A stretch of DNA of 64,000 nucleotides from Odiellus spinosus (Eukaryota > Arthropoda > Arachnida > Opiliones > Phalangiidae): positions 14,882,501 through 14,946,500 of the forward strand of contig OY987226.1 in assembly GCA_963920705.1 (NCBI GenBank). The letters run 5' to 3'. This document shows positions 49,240 to 61,239 of the stretch, one piece after another. Positions within the stretch are counted from its first letter, which is position 1. Every line of letters begins with the position of its first letter. Under the pieces are notes generated by a model. That model was not told the origin of the DNA. It was given only the letters and a program-made list of their open reading frames with translations, and made no database searches. The position numbers were made by a program, and so were the translations under genes.

Positions 49240-50840
49240 TACTATTAATTAGTTTATTTAAAATAAATTTTACTGCATTTTCCTACTTAAGGTGGTATAA
49301 ACTCAGTTATCAAAGTTACGTATTAAATGTATTTAATTGAATCGTAATAATAAAAACGAAGCTAAATGTAACCCGCCCGTATCGTGAATAAAGACAAGCG
49401 TTTAAATTGCCAAGACATTTGATGTTCTCTACTTTGAATTCATTTTTCAAACAACCCTGTGAGGCCGTAACTAATTCCAAATAGACCTAACAAACTAAAC
49501 TATCTCTACAGAACGTCAATAAACCCATTGCGTGGAGTTTTGATTATTAAAAACTAAAACTTAACTATACTGAACGTCCGGTCTACAAAAAATGAGCGTA
49601 ACATTTAAACTGTTCTGTTATTTGAATCGCAGCGAAAAATCAGTGTGACGTATTATTGTTTGAAAAAATAAAAAATACTCCAGACACAAAGGTATGATGT
49701 AATAGATTGCAAGCTTGAAACGGATAGAAATTTCCATAAAAAACTTCAATTTTTAATTATAAAATACGCAAAATTGGTCTTCTTTCCAAGCTTGCAATTG
49801 ATTACTCATTCAAATCACCTTGAATTATCATAGAGTACATTTTTCTCAACATGACAATAATATTAAATATCCCTCCACCGTAATTTCCCTCTTGCTGAAA
49901 ATTAAAGTTGATAATATAAAAACAGAATAATCTATTCAATTCCATCTAGAATTTGCAGAGGGTTCAAAAGTAAGCTACCTGTTATTTCTATGATTTATTT
50001 ATTACGTGACTAAATGGAAAGTTCCAATCTTTGGCGTTGACAATTCAAACACTTAGAATAATTATAGTTTTTCAGAAAGTAAAAAAAAAAAAAAATATAT
50101 GATTTCCGGCCCTTGCATCTATATCTAAGATATTATTACTCCCCATTATTTCACTCCATTGCTTGTAAGTCAACGAACGAATGCCCAAATCCGAATGATG
50201 ACGGATGGGATGCCCGGGAACTCCTGAATTGTTTTTTTTTTTTTTTTTTTTTTCTTCTTCTTCTTCAAGTTTTTATTTCTCGACATCCCTCGAACTTAAT
50301 TTACAACCGCCTACTGGTATTAGTAACGCATGCGTAATTCAACCAAGCATATATTTTGTCAAAATAAACTCGGAGTACAGTTTTCTTATATATTTAAATA
50401 TTTATATATAAAAAATAGGCAATATCTAATTTAAAAAGAAGAACGCGCCTTATTTTATGCCAACAACCAATTTTGGTTGCTTCACTGATTCTAATAATGA
50501 TTTGTTCATGAAATAATAATCTAAATATTACGCGCTATGTTCATATTCGTGTGTATACAATATCAGAGTGTGTGCTATGTGAATGTGAAAGAGGCGTAAG
50601 ATCTACAACTGAAGGTTATACGCACGGTCGAAGTTGTAAAAGAAATATTGAATTAAATGAATTTTACGCTTAAGAGGAAACTTTCACTGATGGAATAATT
50701 TTTGGAACTATAATCTATTCCGTTTTGATTTATCAGCACGCTATAAATTAGCTGGTTTCATATATTATTATATCCGCGTGTCTTACCGATAGGTTATTAT
50801 CTTTGATCACCATTTTTTATTTCGATATTCTATGGATATC
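49240..50840. other. AT-rich stretch without a supported gene
   Basis: AAGCTTGAAAC and its partner AAGCTTGCAATTGATTACTC flank 49710-49805 as weak inverted arms. A T-run followed by CTT repeats lies at 50231-50264. No gene is supported. Confidence 0.45.
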
Positions 50841-50867
50841 CTTTTTGCTGCCGGCCCATTGGACCGA

Positions 50868-50964
50868 CAGTCCCAATCGACCGACCTTCCCAATGGACCG
50901 ACAAAAACCCGCACGAAGTGCGGGTTTTTGTCGGTCCATTGGGACGGTCGGTCGATTGGGACTG
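50868..50964. repeat. 97-bp near-perfect palindrome (hairpin)
   Basis: Arms of 47 bp (50868-50914 and 50918-50964) pair with one mismatch around a GAA loop. The centre is CCCGCAC-GAA-GTGCGGG. A transcript would form a long hairpin. Confidence 0.95.
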
Positions 50965-51137
50965 GAACTTGCTCATATTTGCCGAGATTGAATTAAAAAT
51001 GTTAAATAAACATTTTTTTAATAAACTATTATTAAAAAATGAAATTTCACAAAAGTGTAAAGTTCAAAAAATGTATTCCTATTTGTCGATAGCCCTAGTA
51101 GACAAATTATTGCCGAAAACGCCCTCAAATTAATTGA

Positions 51138-51170
51138 CCTAACCTAACCTAACCTAACCTAACCTAACCT
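51138..51170 (-). repeat. Interstitial TTAGG telomere-type run
   Basis: CCTAA repeats about 6.6 times without error. TTAGG is the usual arthropod telomere unit; shorter fragments lie near 3645, 24645 and 26262. Confidence 0.85.
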
Positions 51171-51430
51171 ATCCAACAATACATAGGGAAATAAGATAGA
51201 GAAAACCGTAAGGCTTTATTCACAACATATTATTTATGGGGGAAAACGCCGGTTCCCTTTTTCGTTTAAGCGGTTTTCGGTCCATTGGGAAAAGCGACTT
51301 CGGGCTAGTTTCTTTTATCCGTTTGGCGGTTTTCGGTCCATTGGGAAAAGCGCCTTCGGGCTAGTTTTTTTATCAGTTTGGCGGTATTCGAGTCTGTCGA
51401 ACGGAACTGTCGGTCCATTGGGAGGACAGC

Positions 51431-52200
51431 ATCATGTTTAGCAATTTTATTTCATACTATATTAAAAATTTTACTAATTAGGCCGCGTTTTTGAAAGAGT
51501 TCTAAATTGGTTAGTTACCAGGGTAATGGTAATTTAATGATTGGCTCCGTGGTGAAAATCCACTAAATAGTATTTTACAATTTAAAACTTAAAGTTCTAA
51601 AGGGTTTTAAAATTAGTTTGCCATGAAGACTAAAAACATTTATTTTATGTAAAATTAAAAGTATATATCTGAGATTGAAAAAATTTGGTACTTCGGCCCA
51701 AAGCTCTCTGATATGTGGCCATGAGGTACTTCCTTTAAAACCTTCCCATGACAGCTCATTCCAAGAATTTTAATATTAAAAAAAAAAAAAAAATACTTTT
51801 AAATAAAACATAACACAAGTGTGTCCGAATTATTCTGTCCCCCAAGAATCTTGGAATAAATTAACTTAAATATTCTTATTTAAAGATAATAAAAAAAAAA
51901 ATGCATGGTAGCTCAGTAGGTCAAAATGTTTCAGGAAACTAGGTCTTCCTGCCAAGGAAAATTATATAACAAACCCCATCCTTGATGGTGGAAATTCTGA
52001 TAAAAATTATTATCGTAATTAGAGCTTCTACCCTTATACCTAAAACATAATACATCTGATTTAAACATGACACAGAATTATGGTCGACTTTTTCTATTAT
52101 TCATTACACCCATAGTTTTCATCACGAAAAAATCCATAAAGAACGGTTAAATCTCTAAGAGGTCTAAGAGGTGAACAAAACAATCTGAACTTGGCTTTGA
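51431..52200. other. AT-rich stretch without a supported gene
   Basis: A-runs near 51779 and 51890; nothing supports a gene. Confidence 0.45.
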
Positions 52201-52204
52201 AAGG

Positions 52205-52510
52205 AAGGTAATACAAAAACGCACTCGCGCGCCAAGGAATGCTAAAATTAGATTATAATGTGGTCCGCGCACGGAGAGCCTATTTGTCTTATGGTTGCCC
52301 GGCCGCGATGCTGCGGAACCACCACCCTATTGTTTTGATGGCGACAAGGAAATGTCTTTGTTATATCATAAACATAATAGAATGAATAAAAACTAGGAGG
52401 AGGTCTCTCATTTGTTCTTATTGTTTTCGTCGCGCGAGCTCTCCTTCTAATCGGAGGAGTGATGAGCGAGCATTCGAGGCCACGCTGCACGCACCCCAGT
52501 CTCGTTAATG
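52205..52510. promoter_or_regulatory. CpG-rich patch, possible promoter
   Basis: It has GCGCGCC, GGCCGCG and CGTCGCGCGAGCTC blocks. The minus-strand 80-codon frame is Arg-rich and was not recognised; it may simply reflect composition. Promoter or 5' exon of an unseen gene are both possible. Confidence 0.25.
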
Positions 52511-52604
52511 ATATTATTTCCCGCCAAAATATACTCCATCCCCCCCTTACCCTACCAACCTTGACAATGATACGATTATTTTAAGCTTTTTATTTTTCAT
52601 CTAA

Positions 52605-53185
52605 AGGGAGGTTGAAATGATAAATTATGTTAGTAATTTCACAATAAAGCTTCCATGTTTAAACGAAGAATAAATCCCGATAAGTGTTTTTTATTGATTA
52701 CTTATAGTTAAAATAGATATAATTCATTAGTAAAATATTACAAAACAATATTAAACTACGTATAAAGAGGCATAAGGTGCAGATTCGAATAGATTTAAAA
52801 CACTCCGTAAAATCTGTGGTAGAATTATTCTCCAAGTAAGTTTAAAAAATAATTTACTAAATTAATATTTAATTGTAATTTTTCTTAGTGAATTTGGGCT
52901 ATTTTAACGATGAGAGAGTGGGTAGATTTCCTGATTAATTATACCTAGATTAGTTAAATCCTGTCGAATGCAAAGGCGCAAATTGAGCTTTTCGTTTAGC
53001 CCACGTCGTTATGAAGCTTTGAGTGCAAGAGAAGCGGATACATAAATAAATTTGATACAAGCTTCTCGTGAAAAAGCGAATGCAAAGGCTTGAAAAACGT
53101 TGATTTAAATGTTTGATGCTTCCCTTTAGACTGAATAAATTCCCACTTTTTATAAGATTCAATATATATTCATCATCCCTTTAAA
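52605..53185. mobile_element. TTAAAGGGA-type ends around a degraded foldback element
   Basis: TAAAGGGAGGTTGAAATGAT at the left and ATTCATCATCCCTTTAAAAT at the right are inverted. Within, 52678-52916 keeps weak arms of the AGGTTGCATTCTCCC family (GATAAGTG, TAATTCATTAGTAAA and their inverses). Confidence 0.5.
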
Positions 53186-54029
53186 ATAATTTCCTTTTTT
53201 CTTTTTTTGGAAACAGAGGAAGTTTAGAAGGTTGAAATATGATCTGGCATTCCCGGTTGAAACCAGGTGAAACACGCTGTCGGCCTTAACTAACCCCCTT
53301 TATAAATAAAGATGATATAAAAACGTTTTGGCAGCCGGGCGGGTAACCCTAGAAGACGAATAAGGGGTTAATGTCGAAATGACGCCCGTTAATCTTTTCC
53401 GAGACATAAGAGAGCCTTCATTAAATTTAATATTAAATCATGAAGTGAAGAGCAGACTCAGCACAGAGAGAGAGAGATGATAATAAACCTTAATGAGAAC
53501 GCCTCTGAGCCACGAATGCCCAGTAACTAATAGCAATTCTCCCAAAGTTATGTTCGCCAATTTATATATATTTTAGAATTACGTAGGAAAAGGCCTAGCT
53601 AGCTATCTAGAATAAAGCCCTGTTCAGACGCGATACAACCTTTTGACTCAACTTCTTTAATCAAATCGGATGGCTAGAAAATAATTGATTTATTACAGAT
53701 TTTTTGGGGCTTTTCATTCAATATATAATTACTAATAACGGTTACTTCAAACATAATTCGAGGTTAAATGAGTTATTTATAAATAGGCCTATGTTACCAC
53801 AATTAAAGTGGGGTTGTCACATTTGTTTCTAATGAATATGGATTATACTTTTAGTTTTATCTTAAAGATCGGGAGTATTAGTCTGAGGTTGAATGTCAAA
53901 ATATGACTTTTTTTGCACAGATCCGAGACATTTCCAGAATGTATTAAAACGTGATCGTTCTTTACTATTAATAAAATTAACTTAATTTTAATTCGCACAA
54001 TCCTTTTAAAGGCCTAATACCCTCTTATG

Positions 54030-54130
54030 ACGAGGCGTAATTAGCCGGTTTAATCAGTTTTAGCCAAGGTTAACGTAGCATTCTTAGTTCAATAACCCTC
54101 GGTTAAAATCTGAGTAATCTGGCTAATTAT
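54030..54130. mobile_element. 100-bp near-palindromic MITE, copy 2
   Basis: CGAGGCGTAATTAGCCGG with TTTAATCAG matches the element at 43786; the right end is degraded (TCTGGCTAATTATTC). Confidence 0.8.
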
Positions 54131-54696
54131 TCTTTTTATTTTTTATTTTTAGAATTTTCTCACTATGGTATGAAAATATCATTTGCGCTATGAAAAATCA
54201 TCTCATCCCTACAATAATTACTTATCTAGAATAAATTATGAACTTCTGGTAATAGCGAATTCGTGGAATTCAAATAAAACCGCTTAAAAGCAATTTGTCT
54301 AAGAATCACGAAACAACGCGAATTTTTTTTTTCAATACTTTCTCTCCCGAAAACATTAAACTTAACCTCGCGTAGTATCGCGTATCATCATTAAATATGC
54401 AAACTATATGTAAGTTACTTTTTAAAACGAGTTTCAAATCGCAAAAAATTTAAATTCCAATTTCAAACCCTTCTTCATATTTTTTTTTTTTTTTTTTTTT
54501 CTCTCAGTCAATATCAACTGGCAGAAATGTCAGCGTCATAGTCTTAAAAAGGGAGAACAGTAATTCAAGTCTGAAGTCATTCCCCGAGTGGGCCGGAAGA
54601 AACAAGTATTCGCCAATGACCTAAGGAAATAAAGACCACTTTCGGGAGCTCCTTGACGCAGAGAAAAAGAACATTTCTCCCATTAACTTCCGATCT

Positions 54697-54728
<32 letters not shown>

Positions 54729-55491
54729 CTAACCGTCTGCCGAATCTTTTTTTCCAAGAAATAAAAAGGTTTCTTGCCCCCATATTAGACAAGTTAAGTT
54801 CTAATACGTAATAAATTCACGAAGAGACTTAATAGACCGAAAGCCTACAGGGTTTAATTTTAAATATACTATTTTCTCATCTTCCTCTAACATGTCTTCA
54901 TTCAATCTTGTTTCGAGTAAAATATAAAATTGGTATCAGTCTAAGATTTCATTAAGCTAAAAACTAAAACCAATACAATACCAGCCTTCTATACACAGTT
55001 AAGATACCTTCTAAGCTATTTGTTAGAGCTGTAATTTCTGATTGAGATGAATTTAATCTCGAGATTTAAATAAAAACAAAGCAAACGTTATAATCTCCAA
55101 ATCTCTAATCTCTAAATCATATAATTAAATTAGGCCTTGTTAGGCTTAACCGACGTTTGAAATAAAGCGACTGACTTGAGTTGAGATCGCGTGTTTTGAA
55201 AGAAAAACGCAATCGTAGTTTGCGTGTATTAATCAAATAGAGTTCCCGACCGACAGACAGACGTAACTAGAGAATTATATACTTTGATTATTGAACTAAA
55301 TCTAAGCTATTCAACTTTTCCCGGCAGAAAACTGGGACTGGTATCTGTGGGCAACTTAATAAAATAGCTAAAGGTGTCGGTAGTGTCGATATAGTCGGTA
55401 GAATTTGAAGGCGCGCTACGATACAACGTGAGCGGGAAAAGTGAACCAATTAAAACAGCTCTTCTAAAGTATAGAACAACATCGGGAGAAA

Positions 55492-55545
55492 ATGGGAAAA
55501 TTCAAAGTCAGTGCCGGCGGCGATATAGACACATCTTACGATGGG
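55492..55545 (+). CDS. Candidate first coding exon (MGKFKVSAGGDIDTSYDG)
   Basis: ATGG with a purine-rich leader (GAGAAA) opens 18 codons up to a possible GGG|GTAACT donor. Without splicing the frame ends at a TAG 20 codons further on. The sequence around it (55380-55560) is richer in GC and CpG than its surroundings. No downstream exon was found, and the call is weak. Confidence 0.18.
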
Positions 55546-55559
55546 GTAACTCAAAACTC

Positions 55560-56830
55560 GATTTCTAAATTCGAGATTCAAGCTCACCGCGGTATATATT
55601 CAAACCCTGCAAGCTAGTTCAGCACGTTTTTAACGTCGATAATCTGGTGGCCAGTTTTTTCACTCATTTTTTTTATTAATGCCCCCTTACCTTCAACTCT
55701 ATTAAAGGACGAGTGTAAAATATTTTTAACGATGGAAAACTAAATAAAAATTAATTGATAATATAGGTAAACTCTCTATAATCACGAATATAAAATATTT
55801 ATGCGTAGCTTAAATAATTCAACAAGAATCTTGTTGTTATTTGGTTGATTTTGGCTTAGTTGGTTTCTTTCAAAGCTAATTATTACAAGTCCTATCCGAA
55901 TCTAAAGACTATGACAAAAATGGCAATATTAAGGATAGAGAAACAGACAAAATTACGAGCATAAACATCGTCTAGCGGAGTTTATAGAAAGGGGCCAAGG
56001 CTTACCCGCTTAGTGCTAAGAAAGACCCATTCTCGTTCGAAACTTAAATCCTTCAAGCTAAAGACATCAAGAACTGAGATTGTGAGAGTTTCCCTTAAAT
56101 ATTTAACCGATACCCAGTAAAAAAAACATTGAATTTAGGTTTCAACGTACCTAAAGACACCGAATATCTTGCTTTATAGAAAATGAAAAAGTTATTAGTA
56201 TTTAAGAAAAAAAAAAAAAAAAAAAAAGTATATCAGAGAGTAATCAAGTTTTTTCTTCTTCTTGGGAAAGCTGAGTGAACTGCATGATATATTTAATGTA
56301 CTTTCAACTCCGGACGTGATTTGGACTAAAGTCACGATATTTTTATGACGTAACTTCACTTAACCAATGTAGATCTAGCTATAGCTCAATATTTTACTTC
56401 AAAACAATCATGCGCACTTGCTGGCGAGCTTCGTGAGAAGATAATTTCGATTTTTGGAACAACATTAGTGCCTAAAATGTTTCGGAAGGTTAAATTTCAC
56501 GCGTTCACGTTTGAACTTAAATAATAATATCCAAAAGCGGATTATTTAAATACCGAGATACTTGTAATTAATTTTTAAAGTGTTTTGAATCAGTTTAGAG
56601 TGAATTTATATTTTTAGTTAGAATATGCAATTACGTTTTCGCTAAAACTAAATACCTTAACAATTATCCGAGTGCCTTTAAGAAAATGGCGCCGTTCTGA
56701 TCACAATTTTATCGCTACACTCAATTTCATTCTTGGAAGTGAATAAATTGTCATTCAAAAACTGTTTTTCTTATGTTTAAATCAGTTTCTTCCAAAATTG
56801 GGAAACAAATTACCAAATTTATTATAAATC
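55560..56830. other. AT-rich stretch without a supported gene
   Basis: Only an A-run near 56209 and short frames are present. Confidence 0.45.
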
Positions 56831-56837
56831 GGGCTAA

Positions 56838-57300
56838 TTTAATCAGACTACACTAATCAAATTTATCAGGCTACACTAATCAAATTTATCAGGCTACACT
56901 AATCAAATTTATCAGGCTACACTAATCAAATTTATCAGGCTACACTAATCAAATTTATCAGGCTACACTAATCAAATTTATCAGGCTACACTAATCAAAT
57001 TTATCAGGCTACACTAATCAAATTTATCAGGCTACACTAATCAAATTTATCAGGCTACACTAATCAAAATTTATCAGGCTACACTAATCAAAATTTATCA
57101 GGCTACACTAATCAAAATTTATCAGGCTACACTAATAAAAATTTATCAGGCTACACTAATCGAATTTAATTTAATTAGGTTACAATAACCAAATTAAATT
57201 TAATCAGACTACTGTAATTAAATTTAATCAGACTACTGTAATTAAATTTAATAAGACTACTGTAATTAAATTTAATAAGGCTACAATAATTAAGTTTAAT
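56838..57300 (+). repeat. 23-24-bp minisatellite, about 15 units plus diverged tail
   Basis: The unit is ATCAGGCTACACTAATCAAA then TTT, near-identical up to 57110. A 24-bp variant with an extra A spreads at the right, followed by five units of an older GACTACTGTAATTAAATTTA type. Confidence 0.95.
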
Positions 57301-57840
57301 TCAATCAACCTAAACAGCTCGAGATGTTAGTCAATTCTAAGAATAATTTTAGTTTCAAGAGGTCAAAAATTATGACTTAAACAATTTCAAACATTTAAAA
57401 AAAACGTTCCGATATAATACGCTATATATTTTATCCAGCACGGTTCAAGAACCTAAATTAGATTAAAAATTCCCGGTTTTGAAGGCCGCGTCTTTCATGC
57501 AGTTCTATCAAAATAGCAAAAATTTAAATTTCAGTGGCGTAGATTTCGTTTCGTAAAGACGTACATGTACGAAAGAAATATAATATTCTAATTATAAAGA
57601 AGAAGTTAATTCGTTAACAAAGAATTTTTGGGCGAATTTATCCGTCCCTAACATTAAGTCCGAAGACCAGTTTCAAGTTAAACTTTTAATAATACGTTGG
57701 TCAAGTCTGAAAAGAGAAGAACAGATTTGAATCTAGACAACTGCCGTTCCGTTTTTGTAAGACTCTTGAAGGGAGCGATAGCCTATGATTAAAAGAAAAT
57801 AAGAGGTTCCTCCCTAAGCCTAAACTAAGGACCCTTCAAA

Positions 57841-58488
57841 TTAAAGGGAGCGTGAAATGAAATATTTAAATTATTTTCTATTGTTTCTTTATTCAAAGCT
57901 TAGTAATTTTTTTAATTTTTTAGTTCAATCGAACTAAATCAATACATTTTACCTAAACTAAAAATTTAATTTAATCAAGAAATTTTACCGGAACTAATAA
58001 TTTAATCTAATTTAATTAGATTTAATCAATAAATTGTACTGAAACTAATACTTTAATTTAATCAATACATTGTACCGAAACTAATCATTTAATCAGATTT
58101 AATCAATATATTGTACCGGAAATAATAATTTAATCTAATTTAATCAGATTTAATCAATAAATTGTACCGAAACTAATAATTTAATCTAACTTAATCAGAT
58201 TTAATTAAAAATTGTACCAAAACTAATAATTTCATCAGATACAATTGGATTTAATAAGCATGAGTACGTAGAAACTACAGTTATATTTCAGATGAATTAA
58301 TTCTACTTAATTATGACACTATACCGAAACTAAGAACATATATTAAACAGGCTCTTTTAAGAGTAAGCCGTAAATCAAGGGCGTATATCCCCTGAAACTT
58401 CAGGAATACATGAACTTGGTAACTAGGCAAAGTTAGTAGTTTGTGATTAATTAGTAAAAAATCTCTATAATTGCACCTTCCCTTTAAA
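57841..58488. mobile_element. TTAAAGGGA-ended element with degenerate repeat core
   Basis: AATTAAAGGGAGCGTGAAATG at the left pairs with GCACCTTCCCTTTAAAT at the right. Units of about 28-40 bp (ATTGTACCGAAACTAATAAT, TTTAATCAGATTTAATCAAT) repeat with drift at 57940-58260. Confidence 0.55.
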
Positions 58489-59554
58489 TAAATATTGCGC
58501 TAGCTTAAAAGGAACGAAAACTTTGATAGAAAAACAGGCTTTTTGAATGGAAATTTAAATCTTTCAAGAATACGAATGGAAATAAACACCCCAAAAAATT
58601 ACTGAAACGTCTATAACGGTAGCATGGTAGACTTAATTCAACACCTGCATTCTTCACAAAAAATTGGGAGATTAATCTGACGAATTTAAACGAAAACAGT
58701 CCGTTTAGTTTTCTAAAAACTACTAAAGTTAACGATAATGGAATAAGAAATATTTCATGACAATTTAGGTAGTAATCCCTCCTTCCCCTATTCCAATTCA
58801 TTGTATCTATTTCGAGTGATAAAAAGTAGTTAAATAATTTAAAAATTTACAAGTTTAGTCAGTTTTATATAGAAAAAAGATTTCGTTCAGGAGGTTCGCC
58901 TCTTCGGGTTTCAAGCGTAGACTTCACTGAAGGTTAAAGCCTTAATGTTTAGAAAAATAACTTGACTTAAACCCAATGAACTTCGCCTTTAGTTACAATA
59001 TACTCTTAATGTGATTTAAGTTAAAAAAAAAAAGCGTAAAAACCGGAATATTTTTTCCTAACTTCTACAAGGAGTTTCAAATGGTTTTAAGTTTCACCAA
59101 AAATTTCACTAGGTAGTCAGCAGACGCTAAATGAAGGAACTCTAGTCTTTGCACTACCACCAGAAGTTCACCAACGTTTCTCGTTAGCTAAGGAGGGGCC
59201 AAAAACGATCCTTAAAAAATAAAGATGTTTATCTTTTATAGTTGAATCTTTTTTAAACTTTTTTTTAAAGAGTTTGAAATATTCAATATTTGAAAGTAAT
59301 TATTTATAAAGGAGAGGCATGGCTAGTTTGGTCAGTTAGGCACGAGGAGTTTTGTATATATATATATTTAAAACTAGTTCTAAGATTCGTAACCACGATA
59401 TTACTAAATATTTTACAACTATAGTTTAGAAGAATACTTTTAAAAATAATTAAAAAATGATAAAAAATACAATTATATTGCTTTAGATTTTCGATAAAAT
59501 TAGGAAACGAACTTAAAATCATAATTAGACATCAGTTATAATCTTAGAAAACCG

Positions 59555-59785
59555 GGGCATATGTTCATAGAAAAAAATAAGGTTCATAGAAAAAAACAGG
59601 GTAAATGTTCATAGAAAAAAAATTGGGTAAAAGTTCATAGAAAAAAAAAATTGGGTAAATGTTCATAGAAAAAAAACTAAATGAGAGACCTAGAACTGTT
59701 AACTGTTTTGGAAAGGTCATTATGGAGAATTTTGGCATGAACTGTAGAGATCCTTTGGCATGAACTGTAGAGATCCTTTGTCAAA
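59555..59785 (+). repeat. Short tandem repeats
   Basis: ATGTTCATAGAAAAAAA with TTGGGTAA repeats five times with variable A-runs (59555-59675). A 24-bp duplication (GGCATGAACTGTAGAGATCC plus TTTG) follows at about 59732-59780. Confidence 0.85.
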
Positions 59786-60644
59786 AACAGAAATGGAATG
59801 ATTGGCTTACACATTTAAACGTTTTGAAAATTGTTTCCAAGTGTCTAATGTGAACGTCGAGGGGTCAGACGTTGTGCACATAATCATAATTTTTTTTTTA
59901 TCAAGAGATTTTGAGATTTCAAAACTATTTTTGGGCTCGATAATGGAATTTAAATGTTATTTCAATGTTAACTTAACATAGGAACAATTAGAGATTTCCG
60001 ACAAGTGTAGGTGATTTTGGCAAATGTCTGACCGCTCGGGGAACTAATGCAAGCTCAATTTGAACATTGTTTAATAATAAAAAGAAAGAAAAAAAAAACA
60101 TTTCCTTTAAAAAAAACTTCGTCGTGAGGTTTAAAAATGCCCACAATGGTTGAAAAACCTTTTCCATTTACGAAAAAAAAAAAAAAAAAATATGAACAAT
60201 TAGAAAATTAATGACTGTAACCGGTTTAACTAGAGTAGCGTCGTATAAACCGTAACTATCCCGATCAAAAACTCCCACCATCGTGGTTAATTGAACACAG
60301 GGGGGGGGGGAGTAAAACGACAGTTGAGACGCATAAAAACCGAGAGGATATTCGACTACTTCAAAAGAATCAAAGATAAAAGGACACAATAAAAATTAAA
60401 ACCCCTTTTCGACCATAATGAACCAATTAAAACGTAAGAGCTCATTTAGCGTTCGCGATACCCCATTCTTTTCCTCGTAAAATATTTCTAAAAAATCTCC
60501 CTAGTTAAAATATTTTGCAAAACAAGCCACACCAAGAGATCTATAGGTGTCAAGTCTGACCGATTTGAATTAGAAATAAAATTAAGGTTCCCACCCTAAA
60601 CAAGGAATTACTTTTAAAGACTGACACAATCATTTCCCGCAGCA

Positions 60645-61230
60645 ATAAGTAAATTCTCCTATTGGTCGCAGAATTTACTAAGTAAATTCTTCTATTGGCC
60701 GAAGCAATTACTAAGTAAATTCTTCTATTGGCCGCAGCAATTACAAAGTAAATTCTTCTATTGGCCGCAGAAATGACTGAGTAAATTCTTCTATTGGCCG
60801 CAGAAATGACTGAGTAAATTCTTCTATTGGCCGAAGCAATTATTTGGTAAATTCTTCTATTGGCCGAAGCAATTATTTGGTAAATTCTTCTATTGGCCGA
60901 AGCAATTACTAAGTAAATTCTTCTATTGGCCGAAGCAATTACTAAGTAAATTCTTCTATTGGACGCAGCAATTACTTAGTAAATTCTTCTATTGGACGCA
61001 GCAATTACTTAGTAAATTCTTCTATTGGACGCAGCAATTACTTAGTAAATTCTTCTATTGGACGCAGCAATTACTTAGTAAATTCTTCTATTGGCAGCAG
61101 AATTTTATTGGCCACAGCAATTGCAAAGCGATTTTTTTTATTGGCTGCGACAATAACAAAGCAAGCTTTTCACTGGTCGGGACAATTACAAAGCAAGCTT
61201 TCTATTGGCTACACCAATTAAATAGTTAAG
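60645..61230 (+). repeat. 33-bp minisatellite with inverted CCAAT core
   Basis: About 14 units of AGTAAATTCTTCTATTGGCC then GAAGCAATTACTA, ending near 61100, followed by diverged units to 61230. Each carries ATTGG, the reverse of CCAAT. Sub-variants (GGCCGAAG, GGCCGCAG, GGACGCAG) lie in adjacent blocks, showing block-wise homogenisation. Confidence 0.95.
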
Positions 61231-61239
61231 TCTCTATTG

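Larger units (their letters stand above)
50847..51430. mobile_element. 584-bp composite element: inverted ends, near-perfect palindrome, CCTAA run, 56-bp direct repeats
   Basis: The ends GCTG....CCCATTGGACCGACAG and its inverse at 51407-51430 agree at about 20 of 24 positions. Inside are the palindrome 50868-50964, a CCTAA run (51138-51170) and 56-bp direct repeats starting at 51270, 51326 and 51381. GTCCATTGG or its inverse recurs throughout, so the internal units seem to derive from the ends. No coding frame is supported. Confidence 0.8.

Noticed and set aside
51138..51170. Chromosome end
   Set aside because: The CCTAA run is only about 33 bp and lies inside an element with ordinary sequence on both sides; it is interstitial.
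58505..58801. 98-codon minus-strand frame
   Set aside because: Phe-rich low-complexity translation of AT-rich DNA with no motif or splice support.
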